64,000 nucleotides of DNA from assembly GCA_951799425.1 (NCBI GenBank), contig OX637393.1, positions 38,389,744 through 38,453,743 on the forward strand, given 5' to 3'. Source of the stretch: Ilex aquifolium. Its lineage: Eukaryota; Streptophyta; Magnoliopsida; Aquifoliales; Aquifoliaceae. Both the position numbers and the translations under genes were made by a program. Below the pieces are notes generated by a model. That model did no database searches. It was not told where the DNA came from and worked only from the letters and a program-made list of their open reading frames with translations. Below, piece after piece: positions 32,552 through 43,952 of this stretch (position 1 is its first letter; every line of letters begins with the position of its first letter).

Positions 32552-33626
32552 CTAAAAATTAAAACCCCGCTTTTTCATAATCTCTATCTTAAGGTTATTC
32601 CAATATGTTGCAGAAATTAGGTCCATACCAGTAGTGTCAGTTTCCATGATTTTCATTTCATTATGCATTTCATTCTGCCTTTCAATTTCTTGCACATGCC
32701 TTTCTTCAATTTCTAATTGTCTACGATGTTGCTCCAATGCTATCTCCTGTTGAGCATAAATTTTGTCGTGTTGCTCGACTTTTTGTCGTTCCACTTCCGT
32801 TCTTTCATTCCAGTGATGATGATCTAGTGATGCTTCAACACCGGTTTGCTTCTCTTTGTTTTTAAGTTGTTTCTTCGAAACCTTTCTGCCCAATGGCTTA
32901 TCGAGGTTGGGAGTGGACGAGGGTTCAATGTCATCCCCTAAATATGGAGTTGAATAGCAAGATTCAACATGAGTTGATTCAGTAGGACTACCAGTTGAAT
33001 GAGTTTTTGCTCTCTTATTGCTGGTGAGATTATCAGTCCATTTCTGATCCATTTTCAATATATTTCAACAATGCTCGTATTGAAATGGTTTTCCAATAAT
33101 CTTAGCATACATTTCTTTTGCATCATCAACCTGAAAAACATATGAAATTATTCAGTCAATAGTTCAAATATCAAATCATAGTAGTGTCTATCTAAAAAAG
33201 CTCAATAATTACATTATGTTGCTCGGTATGTCTACTTTGTCGTAGTCTTTCAATTTGATTATAAAAATCGACAAATTTGCTGCATTTTGCATTTATATCT
33301 GTCCAACGGCTTTTAATAGAAACTTGCGAATGCTCTTCTTGATTGCCTCGATGAAGTTTTTCGTATTTCAATATTCTATGCCAAAAAGCACAATCTTGTT
33401 GTTCATTTCCAGTAATTGCATCTTTACTTGTGTTAAGCCACGCAGACACAATTAATTTATCTTCTTCTACAGAGAAGTTTTTTGTCCTTTGCGATTTTTT
33501 CACTCTTCGATCGGCTTCACTTTGTACTGGCGCCAATAATGTGAGATTGGTCTGTATAGCTTCATCATATAAATCGGTGTCGTTCATAAGCAAATCAGTG
33601 AAAGAACTGTTGTATTGTGAATCCAT
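32552..33626 (-). pseudogene. Harbinger ORF1: Myb/SANT-like DNA-binding protein
   Basis: Accessory protein of PIF elements, which binds DNA and partners the transposase. The start at 33626 reads MDSQYNSSFTDLLMN. The trihelix/SANT region shows FSVEEDKLIVSAWLNTSKDA, FWHRILKYEKLH and SIKSRWTDINAKCSKFVDFY. An intron with GT-AG borders is inferred at 33212-33131 (82 bp), joining exon 1 (414 nt) to DDAKEMYAKIIGKPFQYEH. Shortly after, near 33068, the frame is shifted by a small indel. The second part (32552-33058) has a basic GRKVSKKQLKNKEK and a Gln/Glu-rich coiled coil (EIALEQHRRQLEIEERHVQE), typical of the NAM-associated C-terminal region. One indel separates it from an intact gene. Confidence 0.78.
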
Positions 33627-33676
33627 CTACAAAAAAAAAAAAATAAATAATCAATTTAAAAGGTAAGATAAAATAA

Positions 33677-33935
33677 TCAATACAAAAAAATTTAATAGTG
33701 TAATATGACAATACAAAAAAATTAAATGGTGTAATATGACAATACGAAAAAATTAATGGTGTAATATGACAATACAAAAAAATTAATGGTGTAATATGAC
33801 AATACAAAAAAATTAAATGGTGTAATATGACAATACAAAAAAATTAATGGTGTAATATGACAATACAAAATAATTAAATGGTGTAATATGACAATACAAA
33901 ATAATTAATGGTGTAATATGACAATACAAAAAAAT
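33677..33935. repeat. minisatellite, 30-31 bp x 8
   Basis: Eight head-to-tail copies of a unit containing GGTGTAATATGACAATAC followed by an A-run and TTAATG or TTAAATG. Copies differ by A-run length and one base. It lies 50 bp upstream of the Myb-like start codon. Confidence 0.93.
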
Positions 33936-34002
33936 TTTGGGGTAGAATGTGTCATTTGCCCTCAAATAAATAGTAGGCACCGATTTCCCAAACCAGACAA
34001 AC

Positions 34003-34139
34003 CCTTCCCCTTCCCCTTCCCCTTCCCCTGCGATTCAATCCCTAACCCCTTCCCCTTCCCCTTCCCCTTTTCCTTTTCCTTCTCCTTCTCCTTCTCCTTT
34101 TCCTTCTCCTTCTCCTTCTCCTCCCCTAAACCCTAAACC
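34003..34139. repeat. CCTTCC / TTCTCC polypyrimidine microsatellite
   Basis: Pyrimidine-only tract of TTCCCC then TTCTCC hexamers, ending CCCTAAACCCTAAACC. Confidence 0.9.
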
Positions 34140-34394
34140 AAATCACCCAAAATTAAAGCATATACCAGTGAGGCAAGGAGACAGCAACGAGGCAAGGAGA
34201 CAACATATACCAGTGAGGCAAGCATATACTAGTGAGGCAAGATGATTTTCAGGCAAGTAGACACCTCATTCCCCTTTCTCTTTCTCTGTATTTTTATAGG
34301 AGTTTTGGGTTGAATATAGCCGTTGAGATGAACAGTACACTCAATAGCTCTTCTGCAACCTCTCCCATTCTCTCTCCAAAGTTTACAAAGAAGA

Positions 34395-35077
34395 ACTTTA
34401 TGTGCAGGTGTAAAGGTTTTACGCACAATATTCTTATCATGAAACACCTTCATGCGTTCTTTACTAATTCTAGAATTCTCATATGCCTCATTCCAGATCT
34501 CCTCAAGCTCATTTAGCTGTAATTTTCGTGCGGTGCCGGCTTGGTCAAAACTAAAGTTGAACATTTTAATGGTCCAATATGCTTTATGCTCTAGTTCCAC
34601 AGGCAAGTGACAAGATTTGCCATAAACCAATCTATACGGAGACATGCCAATCGGGATTTTGTATGCAGTTCGGTATGCCCATAATGCATCGATTAGTCGT
34701 AACGACCAATCTTTACGATCTGGGTTCACCGTTTTTTCCAAAATGTAAGAAATTTCCCAATTGGCAAGCTCAGCTTGACCACTTGTCTGAGGGTGATAAG
34801 GAGTTGCAACTTTGTGTGTGACACCGTATTTTTTCATTATATTCTCAAAAGGTCTATTACAAAAGTGCAATCCCCCATCATTGATAATGGCTCGAGGTAT
34901 ACCAAATCTGGACAAAATGTTTTCTTTTAAAAATTTCAAAACAACTTTATGATCATTTGTCCGACATGGTATAGCTTCGACCCACTTAGAAACATAGTCT
35001 ACTCCCACTAAAATGTACATATATCCAAAAGATGGGGGAAAAGGTCCCATGAAATCTATGCACCAACAGTCAAAAAT
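34395..35077 (-). pseudogene. Athila integrase, C-terminally truncated
   Basis: Minus-strand frame beginning [20 protein letters not shown]. The catalytic core is complete: first Asp in [14 protein letters not shown], second in [15 protein letters not shown], Glu in [15 protein letters not shown]. Then come [20 protein letters not shown] and [19 protein letters not shown], after which the sequence no longer resembles integrase. A single TAA (about 35078) separates it from the RNase H part upstream in the same region. The abrupt end coincides with the putative Harbinger terminus. Confidence 0.88.
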
Positions 35078-36664
35078 TTATATTATCAAAATTGGATTCA
35101 GAGGCATCATATTTCTACGGGTTAATCCCCCCAGTTTTTGACATCGCTCACACACCTTACAAAAATTATATGCATCTTTAAAAATTGTCGGCCAATAAAA
35201 TCCGCACTGCAAAACCTTTGCAGCGGTCTTTTTCATAGAAAAATGACCTCCACATGCTTCCGAATGACAAAAGGATAAAATGCTACTTACCTCATCATTG
35301 GGCACACATCTCCGGATAATTTGATCTGAGCAATACTTGAAAAGATATGGGTCATCCCAGAAAAAACTTTTCACTTCAGTTAAGAACTTCTTTTTATCCA
35401 ATGTAGTCCAAGCTGGTGGCATATTACCTGTAACAAGAAAATTCACTATATCAGCAAACCAAGGTACTGCCGAAACTGCCAGCAATTGTTCATCAGGAAA
35501 AGTGTCCTTGATCGGCACCGTCTCAATGGGTATATCACTCACAAGTCTAGACAAATGGTCAGCCACTACATTCTCTACTCCTTTTTTATCTTTAATGGTT
35601 ATATCAAATTCTTGGAGTAGGAGGATCCACCTAAGTAGTCTAGGTTTGACATCTTTCTTTGTCAGTAAATATTTAAGAGCTGCATGGTCTGTGAAAATGA
35701 CAATGGGGGATCCTACTAAATATGACATAAATTTGTCCAGTGCAAATACTACTGCCAGTAATTCCTTTTCTATGGAAGAATAATTCATCTGTGCACTATT
35801 TAAGGTTCGACTAGCATAGTAGATGACATGTGGCTTTTTCTCATTCCTTTGTCCTAAAACTGCCCCTACGGCATAGTCACTGGCATCACACATAATTTCA
35901 AAAGAAAGACTCCAATTCGGGGGTTGCATAATTGGAGCAGTGACGAGCATGCCTTTTAACCTATCAAAAGCCTCTTGGCATAACCCATCCCACTCAAAAG
36001 GTATATCCTTCCCTAAGAGATTGCAAAGTGGTCTAGATAGAGAGCTAAAATCTTTTATGAACCTTCGATAGAAACCAACATGACCCAAAAAAGATCAAAC
36101 ATCCTTAAGGGTTTTGGGGGAAGGTAAATTAGCAATTAATTCTATCTTAGCTTTATCTACCTGGATTCTCTCAGATGAGACAATGTGACCAAGAACAATT
36201 CCCTTTTGAACCATAAAGTGGCATTTTTCCCAATTAAGCACGAGGTTCTTTTCTTCACATCGAAGAAGCACTTTCTCCAAATTTGACAAGCATTCATCAA
36301 AAGCATCACCAAAAATAGTAAAATCATCCATGAAAACTTCAAGAAAATGCTCTACCATGTCACTGAAAATACTTAGCATGCACATTTGAAAAGTCGCGGG
36401 TGCATTACAAAGTCCAAAGGGCATCCTGCAATATGCAAAAGTACAAAAAGGGCAAGTAAATGTGATTTTCTCTTGGTCTTCTAGGGCAATTTCAATCTGA
36501 TTATATCCTGAATAGCCATCTAGAAAACAGTAATACAAATGTGACGCTACCTTTTCCAAAATTTGATCCATAAAAGGTAAAGGGAAGTGATCTTTTCTAG
36601 TAACAAAATTTAATTTCCTGTAGTCTATGCACATTCTCCAACCAGTAACTGTCCTAGTTGGCAC
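35078..36664 (-). pseudogene. Athila reverse transcriptase and RNase H
   Basis: Minus strand. RT (36095-36664): WRMCIDYRKLNFVTRKDHFP, FLDGYSGYNQI, CRMPFGLCNAPATFQ and an intact catalytic FMDDF. The connection domain continues after one TGA (36092-36094) with GHVGFYRRFIKDFSSLSRPL. RNase H (35078-36088): IMCDASDYAVGAVLGQR, IYYASRTLNSAQMNYSSIEK, IFTDHAALKYLL, and the zinc-binding start of integrase with CKVCERCQKLGGLTRR. Catalytic residues look complete; a single nonsense codon breaks the frame. Confidence 0.9.
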
Positions 36665-37981
36665 AAGTTCATTATTTTCATTGACAACTACAGTGACTCC
36701 AGATTTCTTAGGAACTACCTGTGTGGGGCTTACTCATTTGCTGTCTGCAATGGGGTAAATAATTCCTATGTCTAACAATTTCAGCACTTCCTTCTTTACA
36801 ACTTCTTTCATATGTGGATTCAGTCGACGTTGCATTTTCCTAGACGTTTTAGCATTATCTTCCAAATAAATCTTGTGAGTGCAAACTAATGGACTAATTC
36901 CTTTTATATCAGCTAAAGTCCAGCCAATTGTCTTTTTATGTTCTCTAAGAAGTTGTAATAACATACCTTCCTGTGCTGAATTCAATTGAGAAGAAATTAT
37001 TACCGGATAAGTTGCATCATCTCCCAGAAATGCATACTTTAACTCAACCGGTAGCTGCTTGAGGTCAAGCTTAGGTGCTTTCTCACTGGATGGGATTGGT
37101 GGGTCAATTCTTGGTGGAAGCTCCTCAAATTTCTGTCTCAACTCTTTCATTTCAAGTACCTGTAAAGAGTTTAACACATCAGTGGAAACAGAAATTTCAG
37201 AATTGAGTTCATCTATCTCTATCATAGAAGATTGTTCAAGCAAGCATGCTTCAAGTGGATCAAATAGAGAAGAATGATATAATCTGCTTGGAACAAGAGA
37301 CTCAATCATGTTAACCTCATGCACATCTTCATCAACATTCCCTGGTTGTTTGCACACATGAAAAATGTTGAGCTCTAATGTCATATTCCCAAAAGTTAAC
37401 TTCATCACACCATTCCTACAATTAATTAAAGCATCTGAAGTTGCTAGGAATGGTCTGCCTAAAATAACAGGAATTTGAGCATTAGCATTTAATACAGGTT
37501 GAGTATTCAAAATTATGAAATCCACAGGAAAATAAAATTTGTCAACCTATACTAAGACATCCTCCACCATACCCCTCGGTACTCTTATTGATCTGTCAGC
37601 TAATTGGAGTGTAACCGAAGTGGGTTTTAACTCACCTAACCCTAATTGTTCATATACTGAATATGGGAGCAAGTTCACACTAGCTCCAAGATCCAGTAAA
37701 GCCTGTTCAATTTTGTGGTTGCCTATTACACAAGAAATGGTAGGACAACCTGGGCCTTTGTACTTCAGTGGAGTGTTATGCTGTATGATGGAGGATACCT
37801 GCTCAGTTAAAAATGCCTTCTTTTGCACATTCAATTTCCTTTTTACAGTGCATAATTCCTTTACAAACTTTGCATAAGAAGGTATTTGTTTAATGACATC
37901 CAACAAGGGAATGTTGATTTTTACCTGCTTAAAGACTTCTAACATATCATTGTGCATATGAGGCTTGGTAGAAGTAAGCAA
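36665..37981 (-). pseudogene. Athila aspartic protease and N-terminal RT linker
   Basis: Minus strand. 37547-37981 carries the retropepsin-like site ALLDLGASVNLLPYSVYEQL, followed by LKPTSVTLQLADRSIRVPRG. DLGAS in place of D-T/S-G is usual in Athila. 36734-37525 continues with NAQIPVILGRPFLATSDALI and a long linker (YAFLGDDATYPVIISSQL, HKKTIGWTLADIKGISP) that runs into the RT palm. Stops near 37546 and 36734 separate the segments. Confidence 0.87.
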
Positions 37982-39699
37982 TCTCTATGGGAATGGTGCA
38001 GGAGGAACATACTTCTCAGGCTCATTAACTTCAGAGGGATTAAGTTTATCATCACTTTCCGTAGGTTTTGAAATTTTCTCAAATTTTTGAGTGTGAGAAG
38101 GAATGGTTTTATCAATTTCTTTCCCACTACGGAGTGTGGTGATAGACTTAACTTGATCATGCTCAGTACTAGGAGTGCCAGTATCATTCACAAAGAATTG
38201 ACCCTGTGGATTTGGTTGTGGTTGTGCTAGGAACTTACCCTTCTCCTGATGACACGGGTCAATAGTCAGTTTAGTGATTGCACTCCTAATGTCATTTAAA
38301 GCCTGTGTGGTTTGATTTACTGTACCTCTGAGATCATCAATGACCTGAGTAGTTTGCCTATTATAATTTGACTGACTCTACATGAACTGTGTCAATGCTT
38401 CATCCATACTTCTCTTAGGAGGTGGGACATAAGGTGCAGCATTGGACGAATTATGTTGAGGTGGTTGTGACGCATTATTTTCATTCCTCCAACTAAAGTT
38501 GGGGTGATTCTTCCACCCCGGATTGTATGTATTTGAATAAGGATTATTGTAAGGTTTTGAAAAATTGTTTGCAGCGTTTGCTTGATCATGCAAAACCTCT
38601 TTTAACACAGGCAATGTTGGACACTGTTTAACTGGGTGTCCGGGGGTGTCACAAAAATTACAGACTTCCTCAACAGGTATTGTGTCAACCTCATTAACCC
38701 TTTTATATTCCATAGCTTCTACCCTCCTATCTAAGGTGGCAATCCTAGCCCCAATGTCATCCTCCTCCTTCAACTAATACTTACCCCCACCAGATGATGA
38801 TGATTGTGCAGTTTTACCTCTAGAGGGTTCCTAGGATGTAGTATCCCAAGATTGTGCATTCTCGGCTAATTGGTTTAAATAGTCAAAAGCATCACCTGGT
38901 TCCTTATTCATAAAATCACCATTACACATCATCTCAATAAATTGACGCAGTTGTGGGCCTAAACCCTCATAAAAGAAACTTATTATGTGCCAGCTTTCAT
39001 AACCATGATGTGGACAAGATGCAAGAAGGTCTTTAAATCTTTCCCAACTTTGATAAAAATTTTCAGACTCCTTTTGAGAAAAATTCATGATTTGTCTTTT
39101 CAAAGAGTTTGTGAGATGTGTGGGAAAAAATTTCTTTAAAAATTGTTTCTGCATCTCTTGCCATGTTCCTATAGACCTAGATCTCAACGAATATAACCAA
39201 GTTTTAGCTTTCTCCTTTAATGAAAAAGGAAATAACTTCAGCCTGACTATATCCATTACAACATTCTGGTCATGAAACGTAGCACATACATCTCCAAATT
39301 CTCTGATGTGCAAATATGAGTTTTCTTCACCTATACCCAGGAATTTTGGAAGTAATTGAATCATGCCAGGTTTGAAAAAAAATTAATGGCATTCAATGGA
39401 AAAATTATGCATGACGGTTCAGTGAGAAATACGGGTTGTAGATATTCACGCAAAGTCCTACCCTGATTAACATTCAAATTATCCACATCATTCTCATCAT
39501 GATTGCTTACTCTATCAATATGGTCCTCATGTGGGGGAAGTTCATTCTGCCTATTAATGTTAGGATTAACAGTCATTGTGTGCACAGAAAAATTTAAATC
39601 AGACGAATCAAAAAGATTTCCAAACAGATTATCTAACTCTTCTCTTATTAAGCGTCCACTCAAATCACGATGCCAAGAGCTCATAAAACAACTAAACAA
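37982..39699 (-). pseudogene. Athila gag
   Basis: Minus strand. The capsid domain (38831-39364) shows YLHIREFGDVCATFHDQNVV, LFPFSLKEKAKTWLYSLRSR, FLKKFFPTHLTNSLKRQIMN and CPHHGYESWHIISFFYEGLG, characteristic of Athila gag. The nucleocapsid has one zinc knuckle CNFCDTPGHPVKQC (about 38625-38668). Stops at 39361, 38831, 38378 and 37985 split the frame. The N-terminal segment (39361-39699, with NRQNELPPHEDHIDR) includes the presumed start. About 150 bp separate it from the primer site. Confidence 0.88.
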
Positions 39700-39850
39700 A
39701 CTAAATAAAATAGAAATCTAAATAAATAAATAACGAAAAGTAAATAAATTGCCAGAAAATAAGAATAAAAGAAATTGGAACGAAGTTACCGGTTCTCCGA
39801 TGAATCGCAAATACCGAACACCTCAAAGGATGTGATAGCTCCTTGTTTTT

Positions 39851-39878
39851 CAATTCCCCAGCAACGGCGCCAAAAACT
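39851..39878 (-). promoter_or_regulatory. Athila primer binding site (tRNA-Asp type)
   Basis: The minus strand reads TTTTTGGCGCCGTTGCTGGGG, matching the TGGCGCCGTTGCCGGGG site complementary to tRNA-Asp with one change. Adjacent to the LTR. Confidence 0.85.
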
Positions 39879-40887
39879 TGCTTCAACTTTAGAAGTGTAA
39901 ACCCAAGCGTAGGTTGAGCAGAGTAATATACTCTCGGAAGTCCGAGGTCGAATCCACAAGGAATTGTAACAAGTAAACAATCACACAAATACTAAAAATA
40001 AAAAGAGAAAGTTTGTTCGAGGAGTTTTGATTGAAAACAGTTGACTTTGATGATTGAAAATCAGTAATAAAAATACTAGAGCATCAGGTACTCCCTCTCA
40101 ATTCCATACGGTAATAATAAAAGACTTGAGGCTTAATTTGAAAAAGGAATTAAATGTCGGTTAACCCAAATAACAAATCAAGTCATGAAGCCAAAAGCTA
40201 TGATCAAAGGGTTATTCAGAAACCTGAATAAAACATTAATCATATTATTTTATGAAACAATGCTAACACTTCAAGCGTGGAATAACCAGTTATTTATTCG
40301 CAGGGAAACTCAAGCAATCGATGTACGTGGCACAACAACTCAGGAGTTTTTACAGAATAAAAACTTTGCTAAAAGATTAGAAACTAAATTAACACAATAA
40401 CATAAATCATTAATTACAAAGTCTATAAAAATACCGTACTTCATTGAGAGGTTTTCCCTAGCCCTAACTTAGCCTTCTAGCCAGACATAATAAAAGAATT
40501 CCAAATACACTGAAGAATTCGTGAGCCAAAAGAATGAAAAAGATCCCCTTACAAAGTCTTCAATTGGTATTTATAATCCCCTAGAAAAGAGATTGATTCT
40601 CGTCAAAATTCTAAGTCTGGCATCAACAGATCTTCGACACGCGTCCAGATGCGTGTTTATCTTCCGTCCGGACGCAACTTCCAGTGATTTCGTTGCCTTT
40701 CTGCCACTCGCATCCGGACGCGTATTCTTCTTCTGTCCGGACGCGTGATCCAGTGTGTTTTCCTTTGAGCTATACTTGGTCTTTCCATAACTTAACTCCA
40801 AAATTATGCTTTTGTCCTGCAAATTATCACAAATCAACATTTGATAGCATAACACCCAAACTTGGATAAACTCTTATATTTATCACA
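39879..40887 (-). repeat. Athila 5' LTR (outer end approximate)
   Basis: Follows the PBS; the + strand starts TGCTTCAACTTTAG and contains the Athila-like stretch GAGGTCGAATCCACAAGG. The outer end is placed at TTTATCACA (about 40887) because the minus strand would then begin TGTGATAAAT. No second LTR is present to confirm it. Holds palindromic GTCCGGAC motifs at 40640-40750. Confidence 0.6.
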
Positions 40888-42718
40888 CTGTTACAATTAA
40901 ATAATCAATCTTTCCTAATAATAAGTGTGATTATTCGGCCTTAATCAAGGAGCATTAGCTTTCAATTCACTGGTGTATACCAGACACGATAATCAAATAA
41001 TTGATTTGTGTTTGGATAAGGTAAGTGAAAGAGAAGAGAAATTGAGGATTTTTTATCTAAACTTCACCTGGAAAGAGTGAGAGACACTCTCTTATTGAGT
41101 TCATGTTGTGATTCGCGTTTCAAGAATTTATGTGGTTCAATAACTTGCCTACGTCCACGATCGTAATACAACTACCTTGTTCAATTTCTCACTGAATTAG
41201 GGTTACAATTTAACTTATATATATTACAGTCCTAATTAGGGCATCATGACAATTAACCCAATATTCTCTTAAGTTTGGAATAACTCTCCTTACTTTGAAT
41301 ATGAGTCACCTATCCCAACAATTCAACTAGTTTGCTTGATGTGAGCCCAACATACAAGTGTTTGAATTGCAATAATAACAGTAATTTTCTAATACTTTTA
41401 TTGATTCTTTGGGTAGAGGATTTAGGTTTTGAGCTTTATATTGAACATAGGAAAAGTTAAAAGGCACCCCGTTTATCTACAGTTGAATGATTTTGTTGGT
41501 GTCATGCCAATCAAACAAAGATTTAAATGTTTTTAGTCTTTGACTCCTTCCCTCCCCCAAAATATATAATCACCCTCTTATTGAGTTTAGTTCAACTATT
41601 TCACATTGTCCATGTCAATTTTTTTTTCCTAATATTGGTTCTAAACAATATTTGTATTAAAATTATATACATTCAAAGCACATGTACACCAACTAATAAT
41701 TTTTAAAAATGAGGTGATAGATTATTAACTAGCTAATAAGTTTTGATCGTAAGACATCAAAAGTATTGTGCTAGGTGATAGTATATGTTTTTTATACTGC
41801 ATAAATATAAAATAAGATGAGAAAAATTCAAGTTCAAATCGGAGGGCCCAAATTTTTTTTGAAGTCATCCTAAAAGGTTCATTTGGAGCCCTAAATTTTT
41901 CTTTCCATTTGAGGCCTTTGGCAGCCCCTTAGTGGCGTATGCTTAGGGCCAACATTGCACTATCACGCACTTCAAATTTTATTTTATTTTCATTTTAATT
42001 TGGATTTTGACTTTTTTATTTTAATTGTTATAGGAAATTTTTTATCTCTGGTCGATTTCTGAATTTTCGATTTTCTAGTTCTTTTATTTTGATTTTGATT
42101 GCGGTGAAGATTATGTTACTCCAATTTATTTTTAGTATGGAAATGGAATTGAGGTTGTATGTGCGGTGGTGGTGTAATTAGCAGAAGCGAAGGTGTGGTT
42201 TTGTTGGCATTTTGTGCATACATTTACGTCTAGGCTCGGTGTTTGGTGTTTGGTGTTTGGTGTTTGGTGTTGGTGCGTAAACTAAGGTTGGTGTTCGTGT
42301 TCGATGATGGTGTATAGGTAGGTGTATGAATTGAGGTGGTGTGGGTAGAATTTCGTTTTTATGTATATCACGAAGGTGTGGTACAAGTGAAAAAAAATAA
42401 TAATAAAGTGTGCAAACAATTCTCTTTGCAAGTCTTTTTTCTCCCAGTAAAACAAACCACTAGAGAGGTAATGTAAGAGTGTTTATCTTCCCCGATAAAG
42501 TGTTATGTGCCAAAGTGAATATGTTATTCACATGGAAAGGTTTATCAACATGGACAATGTACCAAATTCAATAAGATGTACCTTCATTATATCTCACTAT
42601 GTTATATGCTATCCTAAAAAAGCTGATACTCTATGCTCAAGACACGTCAAAAACGTGTTTTTATATATGCTTGGAATAAAATGGATTCAAGAAACCAAAA
42701 TTGACACTGTTCACACTA
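40888..42718. other. intergenic, no gene recognised
   Basis: AT-rich. Contains a short tandem run of GGTGTTT (five copies, about 42238-42275). No coding sequence supported. Confidence 0.55.
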
Positions 42719-42726
42719 CTACAAAG
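42719..42726. repeat. hAT target site duplication, left copy
   Basis: CTACAAAG, identical to 43402-43409. Confidence 0.9.
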
Positions 42727-43401
42727 CAGGGGCGGCCCAAGACTATTTGAGGCCTAAAGTAAGTACTATTTTTTTTTTTTTGGGAAAAACAACTACTATA
42801 AATGAGGCTTTTAATTTTTAATATTAATAATTTTTTATTTAAAAATTATTTTTTTAAGATTAAAAGTATTCTAATCTTTGTTGTGATAATCGATCTTAGG
42901 AAATATTTTATCAATTTTAATTTATAATCTATTGATTTTAATTTTTATAGTTTAATAAAAAAAAATATTTTGGTTTAATTACTGTAATAGAAATAAAAAA
43001 ATGTGTAACACAAAAAAGAAAAAGAGAATTTGTATTTACTAGAGAGTGAATGAGAGGGAGGGCCTTAGTTTACTAGAGAGAGAGAATGGTTACAAATAAA
43101 TGTTATGTTTTCGTTGACTAGTTAAAATTATTTTTTCAACCCTTAGCTTTTTCTTTTTTTTTTTTTCCAAAATTTTATTTTAGTATATTTTTAATATTAT
43201 GGGTTGGGTTCATGAGCCAAAACTATTCAAATTTATTTTTGAATGAGTTTAAATTTTCATAAGACTTTTTTTAAGGCCTAAAATCTTATGGATTTAAAAA
43301 GTTTGATTTGGACTAACTATGGACCTCAAAAATTTAGGACTTTCTTGGAATATGAGGCCTAAAACACAGACTTTGTTGGCCTTGTAATAGGGTCCGCCCT
43401 G
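42727..43401. mobile_element. non-autonomous hAT element, 675 bp
   Basis: Starts CAGGGGCGGCCC and ends GGGTCCGCCCTG (reverse complement CAGGGCGGACCC). A perfect 8-bp target duplication CTACAAAG flanks it. Both ends continue with TTTGAGGCCTAAA-like and TGAGGCCTAAAA-like sequence. The interior is AT-rich without ORF, so it depends on an external transposase. TIR sequence and 8-bp duplication fit the hAT superfamily. Confidence 0.9.
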
Positions 43402-43952
43402 CTACAAAGTCTTGTAAAAAGCAGACTAAAAATACAAGGACCTAAGCAATGAAGTGTGCAAACAAGTATCAAGAAGATTGGGAAATATTAAAAACTACTT
43501 GGTAAAGTAAATCAAATGTCTTTTACCTATTTCGATTCGAGAAACAAATATAATTTTGTCCAAAAATATGAGATTATGAGCATATTTATAAACATCGGGA
43601 AAGTAACTTGTTACCGATCCCAATTACTAATTAATCTTTAATATTTTCTCTACCGAGTACATGTAGGAAAGCTATGCAATGATTATTTGTGCAACTAAAT
43701 TGTTATATAAATTAACCATTGGTTCATTTTTCTATAAATTGTCAACTGGTTAATTGAGGGCAGGCAATGAACACTTTTTACTTTCATTGGTGATGATTTA
43801 TTTTTTTTTAAAATGCATAAAGGAAATTTTTTACGGTAATAAATATTCCAAGGACAAAGTGCAAATTCAAAACCGTTATACGGTGGAAATTTTAATACAG
43901 TACAATGCCTTCCCTAAAAGGGTACATATAATTACTAATCTAGATAAAATGA
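43402..43952. other. 3' flank of the receptor-like protein gene
   Basis: Includes the right target duplication of the hAT element (43402-43409). The rest is AT-rich without a gene; it should hold the 3' UTR of the minus-strand gene that ends at 43953. Confidence 0.5.

Larger units (their letters stand above)
30573..34370 (+). mobile_element. PIF/Harbinger DNA transposon with transposase and Myb-like ORF
   Basis: Contains the two genes typical of PIF/Harbinger, arranged convergently: transposase on the plus strand (31047-32222) and a Myb/SANT-like accessory protein on the minus strand (33626-32552). Candidate inverted ends are GGAGAGTTGCTAAAAAT at 30576 and, in reverse complement, GGGAGAGGTTGCAGAAGAG near 34370. 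CATT stands outside both. PIF elements normally duplicate 3 bp (TWA), so these ends are tentative. Both genes are damaged. Confidence 0.7.
34390..40887 (-). mobile_element. Athila-lineage Ty3/gypsy retrotransposon, 5' part
   Basis: Minus-strand order from right to left: LTR, primer site, gag, protease, RT, RNase H, integrase. The gag and protease sequences are Athila-type, and the PBS matches the tRNA-Asp 3' end used by Athila. The integrase breaks off after KVLL near 34395, where the Harbinger element begins. The integrase C-terminus, any env-like ORF and the 3' LTR are missing. The coding region carries only a few stops, so it is better preserved than the leftmost copia element. Confidence 0.88.

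Noticed and set aside
33677..33935. CRISPR-like direct repeats
   Set aside because: Units are contiguous head-to-tail with no unique spacers, in a plant genome; it is a minisatellite.
34124..34139. Telomere-like CCCTAAA repeats
   Set aside because: Only two units at the end of a pyrimidine microsatellite; too short for an interstitial telomere claim.
30573..34370. CATT as a 4-bp target duplication of the Harbinger element
   Set aside because: PIF/Harbinger elements duplicate 3 bp (TWA), and the sequences outside the two ends belong to different elements; kept only as a tentative boundary clue.
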